This document shows, piece after piece, positions 26,985 to 36,661 of a stretch of DNA of 64,000 nt (positions within the stretch are counted from its first letter, which is position 1; each line of letters begins with the position of its first letter). The stretch comes from DASSKA01 sp963839365 (GTDB lineage Bacteria > Actinomycetota > Actinomycetes > Propionibacteriales > Nocardioidaceae): contig CAWIUT010000001.1 in assembly GCA_963839365.1 (NCBI GenBank), positions 868,001 through 932,000 of the forward strand. The letters are read 5' to 3'. Made by a program: the position numbers and the translations under genes. Below the pieces are notes generated by a model. That model did no database searches, was not told the DNA's origin, and saw only the letters and a list, made by a program, of their open reading frames with translations.

Positions 26985-28504
26985 TGGCTCTTCACCACGT
27001 CCCAGTCCCAGGTGGCGAGCGCGTGCAAGGACGCGGCCTCACCGCCCCGGCGCCACGCATCGACGTCCCTGGTGGCCTCAAGGACGCGCGACGCGGCCTG
27101 CTGCGGGGTCTCGACCACCCACTCGCCCGGGAACAGCGTGCGGGCACCGGCGCGCCGTCCGGCGAAGAACGGCCAGTCCCGCACCACTGGCACGGCACCG
27201 CTGGCGGCGCCTTCGACGAGACCGGCGTGGAAGCTCTCGCGCACCGAGCTGCTGAGGATCACCCCCACCTCGGTCAGCGCACCCGGTACGTCGTCGGTGC
27301 GGCCGTAGCGTCGCACCGTCCCGGCCTGCTCCAGCTCGGTCAGCTCGGTGAAGAGCCGTGCGCCGTACGCCCGGGTGGCCGCGCTGACGTCGGCGTCGAA
27401 GTCGTCGCCGATCAGCAGCAGCCGATAGCGCTCGTCCAGCTGTCTCAGCTCGCGCACCACCTCGAGTGCCCACCGCGGGTCTTTGGCGACCTGTCGCCAG
27501 CCGACCAGGCCGACGGTGAAGCGTGCTTCGTCCGCCTTGGGGCGCACGTACTTCTGGAGCGGTAGCCCGGGCGGGATGACGGGCATCCGGAGTCCGGCGG
27601 TCTCCTGGACACCGGGGATCGCGTCCGCGACCAGATCGCGGAGGTGGTCGCTGACGGACAGCAGGTCGTCGATGCGGGTGAAGTCCAAGAGATGCGGCCA
27701 CGGCGAGAACGCCTCGTAGCTGTGCAGTCGCAGCACTACCCGCGTGCTCCGAGGATCGACGAGGTTCAGGAGCGCGGCGTGGGCGGTGCACCACTCGACG
27801 AACAAGACGTCGGCCCATTCGAGCTCCGCGCGGAACGCCGACTCCAGCCGTTGCGCGGCCTTCGGGGCAGCGGTGAGGATCTGGGTCGCCATCGCGACCG
27901 GCGCGCGCAGGCCCTTCATGATGTGTTCGTGCTCGGCGAGGTCCAGGAAGCGGGCCTCGAATCGGGAGCTCGCGTCCAGGTGTTCCTGAAGCTGGCCGAG
28001 GAAGTTCGCGTTCTTCCTGGTCACTATCAGGACTCTGGTCGGTCCGGGACGCCGCTCAGGCTCGGCTCGGGCATCGCGTCCGCGTGGTGCCCGGGCGGCC
28101 CGCGCCGTGGCGCTCCCGCGGAGAGCGTCGAAGAACAGTGCGGGGTTCTCGGCGAGTGGAGAGCTCACCGACTGCAGGTGGATGGTCCGGTCGCACGCGA
28201 TCGTCAGCGCCCGCCCGAGCGCGCGCCCGGCCCGGGCTCGCAGCCCGCGCTCGAGGTCACCATCGGCCTCGGAGAGCAGGGAAGCCACCGCGTCCGGCAA
28301 CAGCTCGGGTCGGCTTCCGGCGCCGAGCACACCGGCGACGACCCCCGTGAGAAGACTGGTGCGCAGGGTGTCGGTTCGGATCCGTCGCAGTGCCGCGCGT
28401 GCCACCGTTTCCGCCTCGGCTACCTCGCCGGACTCGACGAGCCGAGTGACGCGGGCTTGCGCTTCGTCATGGCGGCGCTGCTCGGATCCGCTCAGCCAGC
28501 CCAC
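26960..28504 (-). CDS. GT-B glycosyltransferase (GT4-like)
   Basis: This encodes 514 residues. After a helical N-terminal region of about 150 residues (repeated alpha-helices rich in Ala and Arg), a GT-B fold begins (RVLIVTRKNANFLGQLQEHL). It continues with DVLFVEWCTAHAALLN, VVLRLHSYEAFSPWPHLLDF, FTVGLVGWRQVAKDPRWALEVV and LLLIGDDFD. The donor-binding ending is GVILSSSVRESFHAGLVEGAASGAVPVVRDW, with the E-x7-E-like block of GT4 enzymes. It likely transfers a sugar from a nucleotide donor to a wall or lipid-linked glycan. It is preceded by the MFS gene on the same strand with 17 bases between them. Confidence 0.85.
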   Translation of the reverse strand: MGWLSGSEQRRHDEAQARVTRLVESGEVAEAETVARAALRRIRTDTLRTSLLTGVVAGVLGAGSRPELLPDAVASLLSEADGDLERGLRARAGRALGRALTIACDRTIHLQSVSSPLAENPALFFDALRGSATARAARAPRGRDARAEPERRPGPTRVLIVTRKNANFLGQLQEHLDASSRFEARFLDLAEHEHIMKGLRAPVAMATQILTAAPKAAQRLESAFRAELEWADVLFVEWCTAHAALLNLVDPRSTRVVLRLHSYEAFSPWPHLLDFTRIDDLLSVSDHLRDLVADAIPGVQETAGLRMPVIPPGLPLQKYVRPKADEARFTVGLVGWRQVAKDPRWALEVVRELRQLDERYRLLLIGDDFDADVSAATRAYGARLFTELTELEQAGTVRRYGRTDDVPGALTEVGVILSSSVRESFHAGLVEGAASGAVPVVRDWPFFAGRRAGARTLFPGEWVVETPQQAASRVLEATRDVDAWRRGGEAASLHALATWDWDVVKSHYDRLLSR

Positions 28505-28521
28505 GGCCTCACGCTACCAAG

Positions 28522-30018
28522 TCACTGCATCGGGTTGGCTTGGGAAGCCGACCGGCTCACCCGCGTTCCCGTCCTGCCGCCTCGTCGGCGCCACAGGTCG
28601 GTGAGCCCGACGGCGAGCGCGAGGGCCACGAACCCAAGCGCCGCCAATACCGCCTGGCCCAGTGCACGACCGAAGGCGTCGTCGCGGGCGGCTCCTGACA
28701 CCCCAGCGACCCCGGCAGGGAGGGCGGCGAAGAACACCGCTCCGATGACCGACTGGCCCACCGCCAGGCCGATCCGTTGCGCTGTCTGGAGCACCCCACC
28801 CGCCGTACTGCCTGCGACCGGGTCCACGTCGGTCAGCGTGAGTGTCTGGTTGGGGGTGATCAGCGCTCCAGACCCCAGTCCCATCACCAGCAGCGGGCCC
28901 GCGAGCACGAGCGGTGCGGCCACCCCGCCGTCCAGCCGAGCGGCCACGTCCAGTCCGATGGCACCCACCCCGAAGGTGACGGTGGCGGCCACCACCAGCG
29001 GCCGGCCGATCGTGGTGACCACCCGGCCGGCCAGCGGCGCCGCTACCGCACTGCCGATCGCGTAGGCGGTGATCCCGAGTCCCGACTGCAGCGCGGTCAT
29101 GCCCAGGCCCTGCTGGTAGTAGAGCGCCATCACCAGCGGCAGTCCGGCCATTGCCGGGAAGTAGGCCAGCGCCAACGCCACCCCCGCGGTGTACGACGGG
29201 CGGCGGAACAGCCGCAGGTCGACGAGCGGGTCGGCGTTGCGGGCGGTCAACCGGGACTCGCGACGGAAGAACAGCGCCACCAGCGCCGCAGCCGGCACCA
29301 GCAGCCAGACCAGCCGCAGGTCGCGCAAGGCGTCGTACTCCACGGCCGCGAACAGCACGCAGAACGTCCCGGCCCCGAGCAGGAGCGCCCCGAGCACGTC
29401 GAGTCGGTGCTTGCTCCGCGCCGGGTCGGCCGGGATGTAGCGGCGGGCCAGCGCCAGCACCGCGAAGCCGATCGGCACGTTGATGAAGAACACCAGCCGC
29501 CAGCCGAAGTGCGGCCCGCCCAGGGCGATGACGGCGCCGCCGACCAACGGGCCGACGGCGGTGGCAACGCCCACCACCGTGCCGATAAAGCCGAAGGCAC
29601 GTCCTCGCTCACGGCCGCGGAACATCTGCTGCACCAAGCCCGAGACCTGGGGGTTGATGAGCCCGCCGGACAGCCCCTGCAGCACTCGCGCGACCACCAG
29701 CAGTCCGCCACCGGGAGCGCTGCCCGACAAGGCACTGGTGAGCACGAAGCCTGCGACCCCGACCATGAACATCCGCCTGCGGCCGTGGTCGTCGCCGAGA
29801 CGACCGGCCAGGACCGGCACCAGCCCGAACGCAAGCGTGTAGCCGCTGACGATCCACTGCAGCGTGGACGGTCCCGCCCCGGTGGCCCTGCCGATCGAGG
29901 GCAGCGCCACGTTGGTCACGCTGACGTCCAGCAGCGTCATGAACAGCGCGCTCACACACACCGACAGCGCGATCCAACGGCCGCGGCCGAGATCGGGGCT
30001 GGCTGCGGGTTGGCTCAC
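28522..30018 (-). CDS. MFS drug/solute exporter, DHA2 (EmrB/QacA) family
   Basis: This encodes 498 residues from GTG 30018 with AGGGTG upstream. It has fourteen hydrophobic helices. Signatures are LFMTLLDVSVTNVALPSIG in helix 1 (motif D1), PVLAGRLGDDHGRRRMFMVG (motif A), LSGGLINPQVSGLVQQMF and GPLVGGAVIALGG (motif C). DHA2 proteins export drugs or metabolites by proton antiport. It is probably co-transcribed with the glycosyltransferase downstream. The substrate is unknown; export of a cluster product is only a possibility. Confidence 0.92.
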   Translation of the reverse strand: MSQPAASPDLGRGRWIALSVCVSALFMTLLDVSVTNVALPSIGRATGAGPSTLQWIVSGYTLAFGLVPVLAGRLGDDHGRRRMFMVGVAGFVLTSALSGSAPGGGLLVVARVLQGLSGGLINPQVSGLVQQMFRGRERGRAFGFIGTVVGVATAVGPLVGGAVIALGGPHFGWRLVFFINVPIGFAVLALARRYIPADPARSKHRLDVLGALLLGAGTFCVLFAAVEYDALRDLRLVWLLVPAAALVALFFRRESRLTARNADPLVDLRLFRRPSYTAGVALALAYFPAMAGLPLVMALYYQQGLGMTALQSGLGITAYAIGSAVAAPLAGRVVTTIGRPLVVAATVTFGVGAIGLDVAARLDGGVAAPLVLAGPLLVMGLGSGALITPNQTLTLTDVDPVAGSTAGGVLQTAQRIGLAVGQSVIGAVFFAALPAGVAGVSGAARDDAFGRALGQAVLAALGFVALALAVGLTDLWRRRGGRTGTRVSRSASQANPMQ

Positions 30019-30075
30019 CGCGACACCCTATGCCGCAGGTGGCCGAGCACCGGACGGAAGCCTTGATGGCAGGAC

Positions 30076-31644
30076 CTATCGCACCTTGGCGCGGCGCCGC
30101 ACCCGCCGCGGGGGCAGCTTGCTCGCGTGGCTCGGGTGATGCCGTCCGAGCGGCCCGGCCGCCATGGCGCGCGCCAGGCGCACCGTGGTCGAGGTCAACA
30201 CACGCCTGGCTCGTGGCGTCGACCTGGCATCGAGGCGGGTGCAGCTCCCGTTCATCTGGCACACCCAGCCCATGGTGCCGGCGGAAAACACGCCGGCACC
30301 GGACCGGGCGGTGTAGTAGGTGACGTTCGCGATCCTCGGCTTGTCTCGGCAGCGCAGGTGGGAGGTCGCGAGGATCTGCAGCCGGTGCGGGGTGGGGCCT
30401 AGGTTGGCCCGGTCGTACTCGTCGAGCACGGTGTCGCGCAGCTTGGTGCCGGGGTTGACCTTGAAGGGCCAGGCCGGGCTGCTGATGTCGAGGGGAGCCT
30501 TCACGCCCCAGCACTGGTACTCCTGGCCAATCAGCGCACTCTCCGGCCGGTTGACCGGCGGTTGCCGCCAATGGACGGTGGTCAGCTTCGGCTTGATCTT
30601 CGACAGCGGGTCCTCGGCGGCGGACTTGTAGATGACCATGTGCCGGTCGCGGCCGACTGGGGAACGGCGCATTCGCACCTGCCAGTAGCTGAAGTTCGCG
30701 CCAAGGAAGGCGAGGTTCTCTCCGGCGTGGCGGGCGCGCGAGAAGCCGTCGCGCATGGCCTTGGTCCAGTACTCAGAGTGTGCGCCCAGTAACACCCCAT
30801 GGTGATGCAGCAGCCGGTCGGGATCCCTCGACACGTCGACGTCGGTGAGGTACGTGACGTCCAGCCCTGCCTTTTCGAGTGCGCGGACCAGTGGGTACTC
30901 GTCGGTGAAGTATGTCGCGGCGCCGTGACCGTAGGCGTAGGGCCGGTCGAAGGAGACCACCCGGGCACGCGAGTCGTGGGAGCCGTCCGCACCGTGGTAG
31001 GCACTGGCGCCGCCCCAGGTGTTGTACGCCTGCCAAGTCATCGGCTCCGACATCAGCGCGAGGCGGGCCCGCGACGTGGGGTCGGTCACCGTCAGCGGGA
31101 CGTAGGTTTCACTGCCTCGGCCGTCGACGACCTTGAGCAGATAGGATCCGGGCACGAACCGGCCGTCCACCTTGAATGACGTGCTCACCTTCCAGTTGGC
31201 AGCGCTCGCCGTGTTGGTCCTGGCCGAGAAGTGCGGTGGCGGCTGCAGGTGAGTGCGAAACGCCTTCGTCGAGTAGATCTTTCTAGCGCCAAGGCCGTGG
31301 TAGTAGCCCATCCGGTAGGCCGTCAGCCTCGCGTGATGCGCCCTCGTGGAGACGTAGACACGCACGACCTGACCGCAGTGGGCGGAGACCCGGTTCGCGA
31401 ACGCGCCAAGATGACTCTTCCGGCGCGCGGGCCGGAACTTCCATCCTCGCGTGCCACGCTTGCGGTTCTCGCTGCGCACGTAGCCGCGCGGAGTCGCCAC
31501 GCGTCGGCATGCCCGCGACGAGGCGCCAACGGCGGCTGTGGACGATTCACGGCCCACCACACCGACGGCCAAGGCAACGCCGACTGCGAGCAGTGCCCCC
31601 ACCACGGCACCTCTGGCAAGTGCCGATTCTCGACGCACGAGCAC
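30076..31644 (-). CDS. Secreted protein with N,N-dimethylformamidase beta-subunit-like domain
   Basis: This encodes 522 residues. GTG 31644 is chosen because AGAGGGGGA lies just upstream and a signal or membrane segment follows at once (ALARGAVVGALLAVGVALAVGVV). An N-terminal beta domain (VRVYVSTRAHHARLTAYRMGYYHGLGARKIY) is typical of this family. The large DMFase-type region contains MTWQAYNTWGGASAY, YFTDEYPLVRALEKAGLDVTYLTDVD, LGAHSEYWTKAMRDGFSRA and FLGANFSYWQVRM. That region has a glutamine-amidotransferase-like fold. Exported actinobacterial members have unknown substrates; amidase activity is not established. The C-terminus is basic. Confidence 0.82.
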   Translation of the reverse strand: MLVRRESALARGAVVGALLAVGVALAVGVVGRESSTAAVGASSRACRRVATPRGYVRSENRKRGTRGWKFRPARRKSHLGAFANRVSAHCGQVVRVYVSTRAHHARLTAYRMGYYHGLGARKIYSTKAFRTHLQPPPHFSARTNTASAANWKVSTSFKVDGRFVPGSYLLKVVDGRGSETYVPLTVTDPTSRARLALMSEPMTWQAYNTWGGASAYHGADGSHDSRARVVSFDRPYAYGHGAATYFTDEYPLVRALEKAGLDVTYLTDVDVSRDPDRLLHHHGVLLGAHSEYWTKAMRDGFSRARHAGENLAFLGANFSYWQVRMRRSPVGRDRHMVIYKSAAEDPLSKIKPKLTTVHWRQPPVNRPESALIGQEYQCWGVKAPLDISSPAWPFKVNPGTKLRDTVLDEYDRANLGPTPHRLQILATSHLRCRDKPRIANVTYYTARSGAGVFSAGTMGWVCQMNGSCTRLDARSTPRARRVLTSTTVRLARAMAAGPLGRHHPSHASKLPPRRVRRRAKVR

Positions 31645-31929
31645 GTCCCCCTCTTGCGATCTGCCGACATCGGCCACCGAGCCGCCAAGTCGTGGGCGCC
31701 CCGAGCGACACTCGCATGCGGCACACAAATTTTGCAGGCACCAAGCACGGTAAGCATCGACCCCACCGACTTCAAACCGCCACGCCTGCATAGGCAGCGC
31801 CGGTCCGGTCCACGCTCGACGGCCTGGCCTCCTCGTCCTCCAGCGGCCCGGTCTTGTGTGACTCCTGCGGCCTCGATTGCTGGAACAGCCACGGGCCGAC
31901 CTGCCAGGACCGGTCAGTCGCGAATCGAC

Positions 31930-32242
31930 CTAGCCCGGGCTCGTGGGTGTCATTGGGGGAAGCCCGCTGGTTCGTGCCAGCACCCTGGTCCGCAGCAGTT
32001 GCGCGCCTTGGGCCAGCAGTGCCTCCCCGAGGTCGGTGCGCTCGCCGGTGCCCCACAGCACCGGCCAGCCCCGCGCCACCGCGTAGATGCCAGCCGCGAC
32101 CAGCAGGGTCATGGCGATGCCTCGCCGACGCTGTTCGGGTCGACGTACACCTGATGCACTTGCCCGGTGTCGGGGTACCAGCGCACGGCAACTGGTCGCT
32201 GCTGCGCACCGGCAGGTCCGTGAACTCGTCACCGTCGATCAC
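31930..32242 (-). pseudogene. GNAT acetyltransferase remnant
   Basis: In one frame the sequence gives PEQRRRGIAMTLLVAAGIYA then WPVLWGTGERTDLGEALLA, the acetyl-CoA-binding Q/R-x-x-G-x-G/A block and C-terminal strands of a GNAT protein. In another frame just upstream it gives RWYPDTGQVHQVYVDP, the preceding strands. The two halves are out of frame and the N-terminal part is missing beyond about 32242. There the plus-strand nuclease fragment begins, so a rearrangement probably cut the gene. Confidence 0.6.
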
Positions 32243-32290
32243 GCCCCCGCGGGACGATGGCCGGTTCCGAAAGCGACAAGCGTCGTCGCC

Positions 32291-33250
32291 GCAGGGACCG
32301 CCGTCCGTGGGGTCACCGCCCAGGTCCTCGCCGAAGTGCAGCGCGCGATCGCCGCCCAGTCCGAGGCCCTACGCACCGCAGTCGCAGCGGACGCACCCGG
32401 CTCCCCGCTGCAACGGCTCCGCGCCGACCTCGGCGCCGGCCTCAACGAGTCCCACCGCCGGCTCGCCGGACAGGTCACCGACCTGCGCACCGCCCTCGAA
32501 GTCGACAAAGCCACCACCCAGGCCACCGCCGCAGCAGCCGCCAAGACCCCCACCCACGGGCTGGACTACGAAACCGCGACGCTGAACCAGCTCGAACAGC
32601 TCGCCTACGCCGCCGGCGACACCCTCACCACCACCGGCACCACCCCCGGCGTCATTCCCCGGCGTCATCCCCCGAGCCCTCACCGGCGACGCGGTCATCG
32701 AGCTGGCCCCCAACCCCGCGCTGCCCGGCCGCACCGCCCGCCTCGTCATCGAAACCAAAGACCGCGGCCGACGCACCTCACCCACCGGGTGGGTAATTGG
32801 ACTCGCCCGGGCCCGCCAACCGCGGCGCCGTCGCCGCCCTCGGCCTGCTCCGCAGCCCCGAGCAGATGCCCGGCTCACCCCGTCGGCTGCACGACCTGTC
32901 AACGACCGAGTACCTCATCGCCTACGACCCCGCCGCCGGCGACGACCCCGACCTGCTCACCGCCGCCTACCGGCTGCTGCGCGCGCGCCTGGGCCGCCGG
33001 CCTCGAAGACCACGGCGACCCCGACATCGACCTGCCCGCACTCCGCGCCGGACTGGCCGACGCCCTGCAGGCGCTGTCCGGGCTCGAGACGCCGACCAAG
33101 CACTCCGCCAGCGCCCGCAAGCAGCTCGACGACCTCGACAAGGCCACCACCACCCTGCGCACCAACCTCCGCACCCGGCTCGAGACCACCCTCCGGCTCC
33201 TCGACCCCGCCCAGCCGGCAGCGCCCGCACAGGAGACGGCGGCCGCGTAG
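32291..33250 (+). pseudogene. 5'-truncated, frameshifted copy of the coiled-coil/PD-(D/E)XK-like nuclease gene
   Basis: This is homologous over its whole length to the gene at 54706-56108, but it starts only at the part encoding QVLAEVQRAIAAQSEALRTA; the first 150 codons are absent. Recognisable blocks are HGLDYETATLNQLEQLAYAAG, GDAVIELAPNP, ARLVIETKDRGRR (E-x-K), RRLHDLSTTEYLIAYDPAAGD and LETPTKHSASARKQLDDLDK. Frame breaks occur near 32655 (a short tandem duplication of CCGGCGTCAT), near 32780 and near 32985. The product cannot be made as one protein. TAG at 33248-33250 ends the last frame. Confidence 0.8.
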
Positions 33251-33364
33251 ATGCCCACACGTGTTCGCGGCCCGCCTCCTTGCACCCGCGCCCACACCAC
33301 GGACCATCCACCCCGAGTCGCGGGACAGGGACTACGAGCGCGCGTGACCCGCCCGAGGCAAGGC

Positions 33365-33398
33365 AAGGCCCGGCACCCATCCTGCGGTGCCGGGCCTT
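33365..33398 (+). terminator. Strong hairpin after nuclease copy A
   Basis: AAGGCCCGGCACC and GGTGCCGGGCCTT form a perfect 13-bp stem around an 8-base loop. There is no clear T-run after it. The same hairpin follows copy B at 56221-56254. Confidence 0.7.
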
Positions 33399-33539
33399 GT
33401 CGCACACCCACCGTGTGCCCTGGAGGAGACCCCAAGAGGAGTCCCGTCAGTTGGCTTTCGAAAACTCTAATTCTGGCTTCTTGCTGCAGGCAACAGTAGG
33501 GCCCTCTCGAGTGGCCTACTGACCCGTTCGAACTGCGGG

Positions 33540-33569
33540 AGGCCCGGCCCCCACGAGGGAGCCGGGCCT
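33540..33569 (-). terminator. Hairpin downstream of the truncated surface-protein gene
   Basis: AGGCCCGGC (33540-33548) pairs perfectly with GCCGGGCCT (33561-33569). It lies 38 bases beyond the stop of the minus-strand gene at 33607. The T-run is weak, as is usual in high-GC actinobacteria. Confidence 0.55.
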
Positions 33570-33606
33570 CCGCTTGCTGCCGCCTCCTGGAGGAGGCTTG
33601 CCAGTA

Positions 33607-35244
33607 CTACTGGCGGGTGATCTTCAGGTAGTACGTACCCGGAGCCACCGCACCCTTGGTGTTGGAACCGTCGGCCGTGGTCACCGTGAAGGTGTCCGTG
33701 GTCGGGCCAGCCTTCGACCAGGCGTTGGTGGTGCTGTCCTGGACCGCCAGGGTGATGTAGATGTTGTCGGACGACGAGGTGTTCTTGTCGCCGTCAACGG
33801 AGATCGTCCCACCCGGGTTGGTCACCGTGACACCACCGTAGGCGTGTCCAGCCGCAGAACCGGTGCCCGGCGTCTCGGTGGACAGGTCGATGTAGTGGTA
33901 CACCGGCGCTGCCGCCGTACCGCTGTTGAACACCGCAACCGTGTCGCCACCCTGCGCCGGGTTGGTTCCGGTGCCCGTGCCGACCACCGTGCCGAGGGTG
34001 TACGGCAGCAGGTTGACCTGACCGTCGCTCGTGGTGGCGAAGTCGCTCAACCGCGTCGCGTACGTCGCAGCCCCACCCGACACACCGAGCGCAGAGTCGT
34101 TGAACACGATCGCGTCGTTGGCCTGGTTACCGGCACCACTCTCCGGAGCCGCCGCCGGGCTAACCCCGGTAGCCGGGTACGGAGTGGTGGCCGGAGCCGG
34201 CGCCGTCGTGCCATTGGCGATAGTGCTCGGGCTGGACTCCTGACCCTGCTCGGTCGCGGTCACCACGTAGTCGTACTGGGTGTTGGCCTTCAGGCCGCTG
34301 TCCACGTACTTCGTGGTGCTTCCATCGACCGACCCGACCTTGGTGTAGTCGGTCGGGAAGGTCGGGCTCTTCTGCAGACCCTGGTTCTCCCGGTACACGT
34401 TGTAGCCGTCCGGAGTACCGTTGGCCGGCTTGGTCCAGCTAACGGTCAGCGACGACGATTCCGAGCCCTTGGTCTGCGACACCGCAACGTTCTGCGGCGC
34501 CGACGGAGCCAGGTCGTTCAGCACCCATGTGGTGCTCAGCGACGAGTCACTGTGGTAGTAGGGCGACATAACAACATCGCCGTTGTTCAGGTCCTTCTCG
34601 AACGTAGCCATGCTCACCTGGTTGGCCGGCGCCACAGTAGTGCTGGTCGTGTCCGTGCCGAGGTAGTAGGTGTCGTTCGAGTCGTAGCTGAACGTGGCCT
34701 CAGTCGAGGGGGTGCCCGGAGTGGTCTCGGCCACGAAGGTGTGCGCCGTCTCGTTATTCGACAGCACCGACGCGCCGGTCACAGCACCGGAGGTAGCGGC
34801 CTGCGGCGTGTAGACCGTCTCGCCACCGACACCGAACTGCTCGGTCGGCAGACCGTTCGAGTCAACGTCCAGACCCGTCTTGCCGGTGCTGCTGTCCAGC
34901 CACACCACCGGGATCACGTCGTCGGGAGCGGACGAGTTGATCGTGAACTTCGCCGACCCGTTCACCGACGAGATCGTGGTGTTCGGGGCCGGCGTGTTCA
35001 GCGCGCTGTTGTTGGTCGAGGTGATGTCAGCGTTCGGGCTGCCCTGGTCCGCAACACCGTCGTTGTTCGCGTCCTTGAACTTGACCTGCGCCGAGGAGGT
35101 GTCCACGTTGCCGGCCTCGAACAGCGCCAGGTTGTAGGTCTTGGAGTCATCCAGACCCGTGATCGTGTAGGTGCGCGAGCTGTTGCTGTCGTTCGTCGCG
35201 CCGAACGACGCCTTGCTGCTCGGCGTCACTGTGTAGGACTGGTT
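33607..35244 (-). pseudogene. 5'-truncated surface protein (Fn3-containing, paralogue of the CWB2 protein at 56429)
   Basis: About 545 codons remain. They begin at NQSYTV, the point where the paralogue at 56429 leaves its CWB2 repeats (NQSYSV there). Domain order then parallels the paralogue: a beta-domain (TYTITGLDDSKTYNLALFE), SVNGSAKFTINSSAPDDVIPVVW, EQFGVGGETVYTP, an Fn3 domain (PSAPQNVAVSQTKGSESSSLTVSW to YDYVVTATEQG) and a C-terminal beta domain ending TYYLKITRQ. No signal peptide or CWB2 repeat is in frame; the open frame upstream runs into unrelated sequence antisense to the ApeA-like gene. It is probably silent unless recombined onto an expressed 5' end. Confidence 0.75.
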
Positions 35245-35314
35245 ATGTGTGGCCCACTGACGTTGAGCGGCATTTCGAAGGCGTGACCCACCCACCGCGT
35301 GCCAGATTGTGAGC

Positions 35315-36605
35315 ATGAAACTCGACTGCTGGGGGACGTTCTGGCTGGAGTCCGCCCCTGACCGACCCGTTCCCGGGCACCTGACCTTCAACGACAAGAA
35401 GCACGGTTCGCTCACCCTCATCGGGTCGCTGCACCCGGGACGACCTAGCCTCATGTACCGTGGCTCCTACGAGCGCATCCTTGGCGAATCTCTGGGCCGC
35501 CACCTGGTGCTGCTCGACTGTTTCGACGGGGGTGGCTCGTCTTCCGGGCCGAATGGTGCGGGCACGTCGACCATCGTCAGTCATGTCTTGGTCAACAGCA
35601 TCCTGAGTTCGACGACCTCCCTCACGGGCCGAGCCGATGAACTGTTCTGCGGGCTGACTTGCGAGCCGGCCGGACTCGCCGAGTTCATGGGACCGAGCGG
35701 TCTTGACCTGGAGTTCGGTGAGCCCGGGCGTGATGATTTCGAGTATCAGGTCGTTGGTCGGCCACTGCCCGATGTCGATGTCGCCACCAGCTTCGGCACG
35801 GTGACGATCTTGCACGGCATCGGGCACAGTTCGCATGACCTCCAGGCGGAGGAATTGACGAGTCAGCGCTTCCTTCGGGTCACTCCGGCGACACCCACGG
35901 TTCGGGAGGCCCTACTCGACTTCTTGGGCCGTGTGCGCGAACTCCTGGCGCTGGTCATGCATCAGGACTGCCTGTTCCGAGGGCCGCTCCACCTGTTCCC
36001 ACCACTGCCGGAGCACGCTGACTCGCACGATGACCTTCCGCCCGACGTGAAATTCTACGCTGTCTGGGCTCGCGGTAGGCGTCACAAGTGGGCCATGTAC
36101 AACCGCGTGTTGTCGTTCGATGACATCGGAGCAACGGCTTTGGCCAACTGGCTCGACATGGACGCAGACATCGGCAATGTGTCGTCCCGGCTCGCCTCCC
36201 TTCGGTTCACTCGTCACATTGCCTACGAGGACGCCCTGGTGCGAGTCGTCTCCGCAGCGGACAGCTTCCACCGGCTCCTGACCGGACGAGACCGCGAACG
36301 TTCCCGAACGGTGCTAAAGGACCTGGCCAGCTACGCAGGGTTCCCGTTCACCAGGGTCGTCACCGATCTCGACCGCTGGGCCCATACGGTCATCAACGAA
36401 CGGGACAATGCCGCACACAACAAGGGGCGCCCCCTCGCCCTTCCCGAGCTCGTAAGCGAGTTGGTGGACTCCGTTCTACTGGCTCGTGTTCATCTGTCTG
36501 CTTCGCCACGTGGGGGCTCCAGACGAGGCGTTCACGGCGGTTGCGAAGAGCCAACCCTTTGCCTGGCCCATGAAGCAAATCGGGGAGGCGTTCGGGAATG
36601 GCTGA
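35315..36605 (+). pseudogene. ApeA-like HEPN defence protein with a frameshift near the C-terminus
   Basis: From ATG 35315 the N-terminal part matches ApeA_NTD1 style (CWGTFWLESAPDRPVPGHLTFNDKK, SLTLIGSLHP). The C-terminal part is a HEPN domain (FTRHIAYEDALVRVVSAADSFHRLL, AGFPFTRVVTDLDRWAHTVINERDNAAHN) carrying the RDNAAH R-x4-H RNase motif. Near 36475 the frame shifts: the +1 frame gives YWLVFICLLRHVGAPDEAF and ends AFGNG at 36605, the expected end of the fold. ApeA proteins are abortive-infection RNases. The uncorrected frame still holds the HEPN motif, so activity is not excluded. Confidence 0.75.
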
Positions 36606-36661
36606 GCCCGCCGGAGAGCTCCACGCCAATGCCGGCGTCGGCCTGCCACTAGGCCCGTAGG

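Larger units (their letters stand above)
32291..33480 (+). repeat. Long direct repeat, copy A
   Basis: Closely similar DNA is found at 55164-56335 in the same orientation, offset by about 22.86 kb with small indels. The repeat covers the 3' two-thirds of the nuclease gene, its 3' flank, a perfect hairpin and the segment CCCGTCAGTTRGCTTTC. Similarity ends just before the convergent surface-protein genes, which are only distantly related to each other. Confidence 0.85.

Noticed and set aside
35245..35314. tRNA or attachment site at the left edge of the island
   Set aside because: No cloverleaf and no matching direct repeat could be found by eye at the right side. The boundary stays undefined.
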